DNA of 64,000 bases from Plasmodium coatneyi (taxonomy: Eukaryota; Apicomplexa; Aconoidasida; Haemosporida; Plasmodiidae): the NCBI RefSeq assembly GCF_001680005.1, contig NC_033564.1:496001-560000 (forward strand). The letters are read 5' to 3'. The first letter of the stretch is position 1. Each line of letters opens with the position of its first letter. A model generated the notes under the pieces. It made no database searches, was not told the origin of the DNA, and saw nothing but the letters and a program-made list of their open reading frames with translations. Positions 56,175-64,000 of this stretch are shown here, piece after piece. The position numbers were made by a program, and so were the translations under genes.

Positions 56175-58394
56175 TTACATACGTTGATAACGAATATTCC
56201 TGTTTCCTGGTCTTCTATTATTTGCCCTTCCCCTTCCTCTGGATGTTGGCCCACCATATACAGTAGAATCATCTACAGTAGAATCTATTGTTGAAGTTCC
56301 CTCCGAGAAATATTCTGTTAAGGTATCTTCTGTTATTGTATCAAAATCGCTTTCAATTGTTGTTCTTTTTTTTCTTCTATTGTTGCTGCTGTTACTCCCA
56401 AAGGAGCTTTTTACCAAATCGAATAAAGAAGTGTACTGAAGAAAGGAAGGAAGGAAAGGAAAGAAGAACGTAAAGGAAGGGGTGAAAATATGTACCATAT
56501 ACAGCAGAGTTCAACTAATCTGCGTATACGCTTTTTTAATAGAACACAAAAAAAGTAGTAGCGAATGTGTTATTATTTATACTTTTAAGTGTGTATTAGT
56601 AATTATAATTATGTACATATAATTGTACTGGTAATTATAATTGTTCATTATAATTGTAATGACAATTGTAATTATAACTGTAATTGTAATTGTCCATTAT
56701 AATTGTAAGTGTACCTTATATAAAAGGAATGCCATTGTTGGTAGTGCTGCTACTCCTAATACTGAGGACACAGCGGCGGCTGCAGATACTGGACCTTCCG
56801 CATCACGTAAAAATCCCTGTGCCCTCTCTGAAGTACATTTCGAACCTAGGAGTTCTTTACGAATGAGATCTTTATACTCGTTGTTAAATTTGGTACAATA
56901 TGCAGAGTCCGTGGCAGCATTCTTTGTGCAATGCCCATTCACAGCATAATATGCAAATGCAGCGTCCCCCAGGTATTCCTTCAATGCTTCATTACAGGAG
57001 GATCCACTCTTCCCTGACTGCACCTTCATAATATTATGGTCCCTGTAAAAATCGTATATTCCTCTCTCATAATTGAAATCGTTTTTTTTAATTTTGCTGG
57101 GCACAATTGCACATTTACTTCCACCATGCAACTTCTTCAATTGTTGAAGAACAGTATCCATAAATTTCCAAAACGAAGGACTATCCTTGAAGTAGTCAGA
57201 GAACGCATACCCTATGTAATAGTACAGGAAACCGTAGCGCACACTCTCAGGTAAACCGAGCCCGTCCATTTTGGATGTGCAACACCAGTATTTCTTAAAC
57301 TCCCCAATATATTCATCATCTCCATAATCATCAATTTCCTTCAGTGCTGCTTCTATTTCTGGAGGAATGTTACCACCATCCTTCGCACAGATGCCTTTGC
57401 TCTTCGTGAGTTCTTTGATTTTCCCATACACTTTTGTTGAAGGTAAGTCCTTCAAAATTAGATCCTACAAAAATTTAATTCGTGAGGAATAGGTACATTC
57501 TTACGTATTCTGGTCTTCCCTCTTTATTGTGGTATGAATGAAATATTATATGTAAACATTAACTCAGCCACGGGAAGACAGAAAAAATAACCGTCATCCT
57601 GTCCGTCAGATTCACTATGGCATCACGAAGGTCGAATTCGTCCGCTTCTTCGCATGTTAAATTTGATAGTTTGTCCCCATTATTGTCTTCCTGGTACTTC
57701 TCTTCAAACTTTTCACAATAATCCTCAGAATCCTTCTTATCTTGGCAATCCGAATGTACTTGCTTGTAGCTGTTAACCATACCTTCTAGGTAGTTGTAAC
57801 ATTTTTCATCACACTTTTGGCCATGATCTTCCAACTGTTTCTTTATTTCTTTACCGTTTTGAGAATATTCGTATGCTTTTTTTCTTTGCTCGAAGTTGCT
57901 GTAGTTTATACCCTTACACGCAACTTCACATTCTTCTGCAGCTCCTATACTTTTTAATGCGTCACAAATCTTATCCATAACTTCTTTAAATTTGGCATCT
58001 TTCAAACTCCCATGTAATATATTTCCAATCCAGTAGTACAAGAAACTACAGCGTACACCATATAATGGCTTGGTACTTTCCATATTAAATGCATAATCAC
58101 AGGCGTGTGAAATACTTCTGGCGTCCTTTATAGAACTATAATAATCATCGTATGTATTCTCTATTTTGCTTGTATGTTGGTGGCCGCTACCGAACCGGGA
58201 AGCTCCAAATTCAGTGTACAATACTCTTGAGGGTAAATTTCCTAAATAGGCGTCCTATAAATATAGTTCGTGAAGTTCACGTTCACACTTGTTTCCATTA
58301 TATTATACGATGAATATTATACACATATTACTAATATTCATTTTAATTTAAACATAACCCGTAGTATTTTGTTCCCTCCCCCTCCTGCTTCCAT
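56175..58394 (-). CDS. PIR-family variant antigen (KIR/vir-like), two PIR domains
   Basis: The exons are a tentative first exon 58394-58359 (12 residues, Gly-rich), then 58254-57592, 57464-56715 and 56435-56175. The last three are firm: every boundary is phase 0 with GT...AG. Exons 2 and 3 each encode one PIR domain, opening with NLPSRVLYTEFG and DLPSTKVYGKI and carrying the family's CSFLYYWIGN and GFLYYYIGY segments with spaced cysteines. Exon 3 ends in a hydrophobic span (VSSVLGVAALPTMAFLLYK). The last exon gives a basic and Ser/Thr/Asp-rich cytoplasmic tail starting YTSLFDLVKSS. PIR proteins are exported or displayed at infected-cell or parasite surfaces and vary antigenically. The gene looks intact, about 570 residues. 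It reads away from the telomere-like array that starts 1.1 kb upstream. Only the first exon is doubtful. Confidence 0.87.
56598..56708. repeat. AATTATAATTG-type repeat in PIR intron 3
   Basis: Repeated TAATTATAATTG and TGTAATTGTAATT words fill the part of the intron (56436-56714) next to the transmembrane exon. Many of them are self-complementary. Confidence 0.75.
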
Positions 58395-59487
58395 GGTTTA
58401 TGTATAACTCTGAGTATACAATAAGTCACTGCTAAGATGTATTCCTCTCATATATTCATAAAAAACATATGTGTGAGAACTTCTGTCCCTCCCCAAGAAT
58501 GACTATAACAGAAGGGAAGTACGTTCACCAAAATTTTTACTTCTTCCTTTTCCTCAATAATAGAAATTGTTCAATTTTTCAAGCAACCATAACATATCAT
58601 TAATGTGTGCATCAAAATTAACACACGTATATAATTGAAGAACCGACAAACGGACAAATGGGCGAACCCAAAATAGTAAAATAATAATAAGTGAAGGAAT
58701 TAACCCCCTTGTTAAATCTATATCTATGCTCTACATTTTGTATTGTGTGCGTTCGTTCAGAACATTTTATTATTATTATTTACATATTTCTCTTATTATG
58801 TATACAAGCATGCTTCCTCTCCTAACATAAATTTCAGCACATATTATTAATTAACCTTTTATTGTTAGTAAGGGAGGTAATTGAAAAATTGTTAATGAGT
58901 GTACTGCATAATTCAAACAAAAAAAAAAGAGCACACGCTTCCTCCCCACTTAGGGACTTATGCACATGCTCCTTCATATTCAGTGAAATGAGGCATGTGT
59001 GTATTCACAATACAATCACAATACACCTATAATACAAGTGTATATAGAGACAAAGAAAAAAAGAAGAAGGGGAGTACATAATGCAAAAAGATACATATGT
59101 GTATGTACTCATATATTATTCACATATATTTTTGTTCACATATTTTTTTGTGTTCAAAACAGAGAGAGTGAAAATTCTGTTTCTGCTTCTCTGTACGCAC
59201 ACATTCCTCTTATAGTAGCACATTCCTATCGTAGTAGTAGTAGTTTGTTGCAGGGAAAGAGCCCTTCCCTTCTTCTTTTAACTACTGAACCGTAAGTAAC
59301 ATATTTATATTGAAAATGTCTATTACACTTCCCCTTCATCAACTAAGCTACCATTCTTCCTTTCTACTTCTCCTTAATCTATATTTCATCTTCGAATTCA
59401 CTTCAAACTTTCTATTCCATCCTTCATTCATAGGTATGTTACAGATAGTTCATTTATATACGGAATGTATATTGTACTAATAATTAA
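58395..59487. other. upstream region of left PIR gene
   Basis: This AT-rich DNA lies between the PIR gene and the telomere-like array and probably holds its promoter. A 98-residue open frame at 58999-59295 is low complexity and starts in poor context. Nothing else is recognised. Confidence 0.55.
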
Positions 59488-60180
59488 AGATTCAGTGTTC
59501 AGGGTTTAAGGTTCAGAGTTTAGTGCTGAGCATTTAGTGTTTAGATTTCCGTGTTTTAGGGGTTAGTTCTTAGGGTTTAGGGTTTAGTGTTTAGTGTTCA
59601 GGGTTTAGTGTTTATTTTTTACGGTTTAGTATTTAGGGTTTAGAGTTTACGGTTCAGGGTTTAGTGTTTTAGGGTTCAGGGTTCAGGGTTTTAGGATTTA
59701 GGGTTCAGGGTTTCAGGGTTTAGTGTTCAGGTTTTAGTGTTTAGGGTTTAGTGTTTACATTTTACGGTTTAGGATTTAGGGTTTTAGGTTGAGGGTTTAG
59801 GTTTTAGGGTCTAGGCTTTAGGTTTTATGTTTTAGGGTTTAGGTTTCGGCGTTCAGGTTTTAGGTTTGCGTCTTTCTGTATTTAGGGTTTATGACTTAGG
59901 GTTTAGGTTTTAGGGATCAGGGTTTTAGGTATAAGTTTTTATGTTTTAAGATTCAGGATTCAGGCTTTTGATTTTAGATTTTAGGTTTTAAGATTTAGGC
60001 ATTAGAGGTGAGATTTTCTGTTCAGGGCTTTGTGCTCAGGGATTAGGGTTTAGGGTTCAGGGTTTACAGTTCAGGCTTTTGAATTCAGCTTTTAGCTTTA
60101 GGGTTCAGGTCTGAGGCCTTAGGGTTCAGGGGTTTGAGGGTTGAGGATTGAGGGGTCTCAGGGTTCACGTTTGAGACTAT
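59488..60180 (+). repeat. degenerate interstitial telomere repeat, G-rich arm
   Basis: About 690 bases are dominated by GGGTTTA and GGGTTCA heptamers with many single-base variants (AGGGTTTAG, CAGGGTTTAGTG). GGGTT(T/C)A is the Plasmodium telomere repeat. The G-rich strand runs 5' to 3' towards the right, the direction it takes at the right-hand end of a chromosome. The array is not uniform, so it is old or imperfectly maintained and not an active telomere. Confidence 0.92.
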
Positions 60181-60340
60181 AATGTGTATGATTCACTGAG
60201 TAGCATTTTGGCTTTTAGCGCTCACGATTTTATGGTTTAGGGATTACTTCATACTCATTTTAAATTTAACAATTAGGGGCTCATGTTCTAAAAATGGATG
60301 ATGCGTTCAGTTATAGGACAAGTAATACTGTGTTTACGAT
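60181..60340. other. hinge between oppositely oriented telomere-like arms
   Basis: About 160 bases have few recognisable heptamers, apart from a TTTAGGG near 60234-60242. They separate the G-rich from the C-rich arm. If the locus came from joined chromosome ends, the junction should lie here. Confidence 0.7.
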
Positions 60341-61380
60341 GTTCAATCCCTGAACCCTAAACACTGAACCCTAAATCCTGAACCCTAAACCCTAAACCCT
60401 GAACCCTAAACACTGAACCCTAAACCCTGAAACGTGAACGCTGAAATCTGAACCCTAAAAACTAAATCCTGAACCCTGAGAAACTGAGCACTAAACCCTG
60501 AACCCTGAAAAACTGAGCACTAAACCCTGAACCCTAAACATTAAATCCTAAACACTAAACCCTGAACCATAAACACTAAAATCTGTAGTCCAGAACAATG
60601 AACCCTAAACCCTGAACCCTAAACCCTAAACCCTGAACCCTAAACCTAAACCCTAAACCTTAATACAAAAATCCTGAACCCTGAATCTTAAAGCCTGAAC
60701 ACTAAATACTGATCCCTAAAGCCTAAACTCTAAACACTAAACCCTAAACGCCTAACCCTAAACCTTGAACACTAAAGCCTAAACCCTGAACATTAAAACC
60801 TAAAACCTAAACCTTGATCCCTAAAACTTGAACCCTAAACCATGCACTCTAAACCTTAAACACTGAACCTTAAACCCTAGTCTCCGCACTCTAAACCCTA
60901 AAATACTCAACCCTAATCCCTGAAACATAAACCCCAAATCTGAAACCTTAACCCTAATGCCTGAACACTAAACCCTAAGCCCTAAACACTTAAAGCCGAA
61001 ACCCTGAACCCTAAATCCTAAACCCTGATACCTAAACCTTAAACTCTAAACCATGGACGCTAAACCCTAAATTCTGAACCTTAAACCCTAGTCTCTGAAC
61101 TCTAAACCCTAAAATACTCAACCCTAATCCCTGAAACATAAAGCCGAAAGCCGAAACCCTAAACCCTAATACCTGAAAGACTAAAGCCTAAACCCCTAAA
61201 CCCTAAGCCTAAATCCTAAGCCCTAAATATAATTTCCCTTAACCCTCGGCTTTTGATCCCCGAATGCTAAACTCCGGTTCCTACACCCTGAAACCCTAAG
61301 TCGTGAATCCTAAATCCTAAATACTGAAGCTTGATCACTAATCCGTGAACCCTAGAACATGAATATTAAACTCTGATGCG
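60341..61380 (-). repeat. degenerate interstitial telomere repeat, C-rich arm
   Basis: About 1 kb of CCCTAAA and CCCTGAA heptamers, the complement of the G-rich arm. It is better preserved between 60345 and 60660 and increasingly degenerate to the right. It contains a duplicated segment of about 100 bases (60835-60935 and 61045-61142), offset by about 210 bases. The arm points opposite to the one on its left. Confidence 0.92.
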
Positions 61381-62387
61381 TGAGCCCTCCGGAAATTAGA
61401 ATGCGTGTAAACGGCGAATTGAAAATGATGAGCGTACTTTTGGGAGTATATGGCTTTTGAAATTTTTAACTGGAAAAAGATGGGTGGATACATTAATGTG
61501 TTCCATCTGTGGAATGGATTGGGAGGGTAAGAAGTCCTCAGGGGACTTATTCACGTTTTATATAAGTGCGTCATATGTAGTGTGCTCGTGCGAGGAAGGG
61601 AAAGGGGATAAACGTATTTGCGATGTGTAATATGTATTTAAGGGACGGGGTAGCATGTGCTCAAATAGTATACATAACATATGTGCACATATTCCATGTA
61701 GGTGAAAACATATTTATTTGTGTGTACTCATCGTATGAAGAAGTAAGGGAAAAGGGTAGAATGAAGCACATTAATATATAAGAAGTGCAATGTGCACTAG
61801 AGGAGAATTAGGAGGATATCAGTTAGTGAGGAATGTATATGAAGAAGGAAGGAGGATTCTTTTTATAGTTTACACTTATCCGGAAGAAAGGAAGGGGGAG
61901 GAATATTACATGTAGGTGAACTACACTACATGTATGTGTTAACGAATTTTAATCATCTTCCTTTAGAAGATTAATGAAACGTAAAATATGTAATACATGT
62001 GAAAATTTTCCTTCAAGGGGTGTTACAATTTTGTGTATATAAGAGCTGAAGGAAACATGGGAATAATAATATAATGGTCACAGTAGGCGCGCTCAGTATA
62101 TTAGTGTAGTACCGGAGTAGGGGGTGTATGAAGTATTTACCTGCTGTCCCCTATTCCATTATACCAGGTTATTCATTTACATTATATTCCAATTATATAG
62201 ATGATAGATGGATGCATAGATATCAAGGATTATATTTTCTTGGAAATTAAATAATGTGTGCCTTCAAAGGAATGAGAATTTATTATTCCCGCATAATCAT
62301 AAGGGGCATGTAGGATTTCCGTAATCATTTTTTAAGGAAATAAACGAGTCCATCAGAGGATTATATACAAAGGAGTGCATACGAACA
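61381..62387. other. upstream region of right PIR gene
   Basis: AT-rich DNA of about 1 kb between the C-rich array and the rightward PIR gene, presumably its promoter and 5' UTR. No open frame of interest is seen. Confidence 0.55.
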
Positions 62388-64000
62388 ATGGTAAGACTAA
62401 AACCGTTTTACTTTTTATTCGGAGTGGGTACATCAATATACAAATGACACTCTGTGCGTCATATAATTAGAATATAGAAATATCTATATATACTTTCTTA
62501 ATTATACATTTTTAGGGTACGGATTCAGTTAAGTTGCCCTCTGAGTTTGTGTATAAAGCGTTTGACGCAGATGGAGATCCTTATACATTCCACAGGGACG
62601 AGTGTGACCGCAGTGATCTGGTACGAAAGGTGGAAGCATCATTGCGCTCGTACCCCACGATTAAAGATTTAGCCAGTAAATTTGTAAGAAACTACTGTTA
62701 TGCATGTGAAATGGTGGATAACTCTTCCGCGTACACGGAACGTTGTCATTTCCTATACTACTGGATAGGTGAAAAATTAAAAGGAAAATTGTATCACGTG
62801 GATCTCCAATTCCCAGGTGCTATGAGTACAATTTACTGGGACTCCGTGAAATCCGCGTGCAAGTGTGAGTGCGAGAATTTATACCTTAGAATTAGCAAAG
62901 ACCTTTTTGAAAAGACTAAATTGCTGTTCGATTATAATTATGACTACAGAACCATGCAGGAAGAGGCAGGAAGTTATGACCATGCCACCTGTAAAAACTT
63001 AGAGGGAAAATATAACGGTGCTTTAGATGCATATAATAGTATAAGTAATATTTGCAGTGAAGATCGGAGAAATCCATATTGTATGAAATTTAATAAAGAA
63101 CTTAAAGAGGAACAATACCAGAAACCACCGGAACTAACATGTCCTATAGTCAAACCAGCCACAGCAGCAAAACCTATAACAGAGGAAAGAGTAAGACAAC
63201 GAATACTGCAGGTTACTTCCTCTTTCTTCTTCCTCTTCTTCAACATAAATAAACCAACGTACCAATATACCAATATGTACACGCGGCACTTACGTCGCAC
63301 TTACGTGGCACTTTGTATATAATGTAATGAGAAAATGTGTAAGGAACATATATGGAAATACTCACTTATATGTTTCAAACTTGCTTATTTACTTTTATAG
63401 GGTGATGATTCAGAAGAAATGCCCTCGAAGAAAATTTACACCAGACTAGATCAATATCAAACGGTATCATGTACCACATCAGGTTTCGGGGACAAAATAA
63501 AAACAACATTAACAACAGCTGGTGTGGGTACAAACATTGCTCAACAAATTATAAAAACTCTATGCTATATAAGTAAAAAAGAGAACTATGAGGGAGAGGA
63601 CGAGGATTCAGAGCAAGATGAGGATAATACACTCTTCTATTATTGGATGGGTGAAAAAATATCGCACTCCCTGTCAAATGAAAAGTTCAAAGAAGTTATG
63701 AATAACTGTAAACAGAAGATTGAGAGTAAGAGGGAGGAATACGAATGTACTTTTATAGACACCCCTGATAAGAAGGAAGTATTCGAAGCATGGAAAAGAG
63801 TGTACGATTATTCACTTGACAAAGACTTCATGGAGAAAAAAGTAAAAAGTGGGCAGGGGAGTTGTACTGATGAATATTGTGGGTATTTAACGAAAGCACA
63901 GTGTGCTTATCAGACTATGAAGATAAAGTGCGCAGGGGAAGGAAGCAGTGAATGGTGTGAAAAATTTAACAAATTATATAGGGAATGTGAAAGGGCGGAG
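62388..64000 (+). CDS. PIR-family variant antigen (KIR/vir-like), at least two PIR domains, 3' end outside window
   Basis: Exon 1 appears to be just the ATG at 62388-62390, followed directly by a GTAAG donor. Exon 2 is 62516-63211 (232 codons) and exon 3 runs from 63401 to the window edge, open for exactly 200 codons. All boundaries are phase 0 with GT...AG. Exon 2 opens GTDSVKLPSEFVYKAF and carries CHFLYYWIGEKL. Exon 3 opens GDDSEEMPSKKIYTRL and carries LFYYWMGEKI, with paired cysteines typical of PIR domains. The transmembrane segment and cytoplasmic tail must lie beyond the window. It has the same domain-per-exon plan as the leftward PIR gene and points the other way, so the two flank the telomere-like array as mirror images. 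The frame at 63212-63322 after exon 2 is intron read-through. Confidence 0.85.

Noticed and set aside
58999..59295. 98-residue frame between the PIR gene and the array
   Set aside because: It has simple-sequence composition (AT-rich and Ser runs) and no PIR, SICA or other motif.
59488..61380. CRISPR-like or other regular repeat-spacer array
   Set aside because: The repeats are contiguous degenerate heptamers of telomere type with no spacers, in a eukaryotic genome.

Overview
This window is nuclear DNA from a malaria parasite of the Plasmodium vivax / P. knowlesi / P. coatneyi group. The evidence is the protein families, the moderate base composition with frequent long A and T runs, the short GT...AG introns, and in particular two PIR-type (KIR/vir-like) variant-antigen genes beside an internal array of Plasmodium telomere heptamers (GGGTTTA/GGGTTCA). 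Internal telomere-like arrays next to KIR or SICAvar genes point to P. knowlesi or P. coatneyi rather than P. vivax. From memory, the core gene order (PRL phosphatase, UDP-sugar transporter, DSK2, GTPase, glyoxalase I, MAP kinase 2, Tctex dynein light chain) matches one block of P. falciparum chromosome 11. I could not check this.

Layout. 1-26 kb: the C-terminal part of a HEAT-repeat protein (+), a MATCAP/DUF1704-type metallopeptidase (+), a nine-exon coiled-coil protein (-), and a roughly 18-kb gene for a secreted protein of about 5,530 residues (+) whose reading frame is broken once at a run of 20 A. 26-45.5 kb: PRL phosphatase (-), a long gene-poor interval, an easily missed two-exon gene for a small basic protein (+), a UDP-galactose-type transporter (+), ubiquilin/DSK2 (-, four exons), an HflX-type GTPase (+), an RNase P Rpp21/Rpr2-like subunit (+) and two-domain glyoxalase I (+). 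46-55.5 kb: a multi-spanning membrane protein (-), an atypical MAP kinase with a TSH activation motif (-) and a two-exon Tctex-type dynein light chain (+).

56-64 kb is an inserted-looking, subtelomere-like island. A complete two-domain PIR/KIR gene reads leftwards. About 0.7 kb of degenerate G-rich telomere repeat follows, then a hinge of about 160 bases, then about 1 kb of C-rich telomere repeat. A second two-domain PIR/KIR gene reads rightwards and leaves the window. The repeat orientation (TTTAGGG-type, then CCCTAAA-type) is the one expected of two chromosome ends joined head to head, and the flanking antigen genes are mirror images.

How the genes work together: most are unrelated housekeeping genes. 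Several would fit male-gamete axoneme or microtubule biology (a HEAT protein that may be DNAAF5-like, the tubulin-carboxypeptidase-like enzyme, the Tctex light chain, MAP kinase 2), but that link is inference. Exon boundaries were read by eye from GT/AG sites and frame continuity. Summed exon lengths divide by three in the multi-exon models, apart from the giant gene, which needs one base removed.
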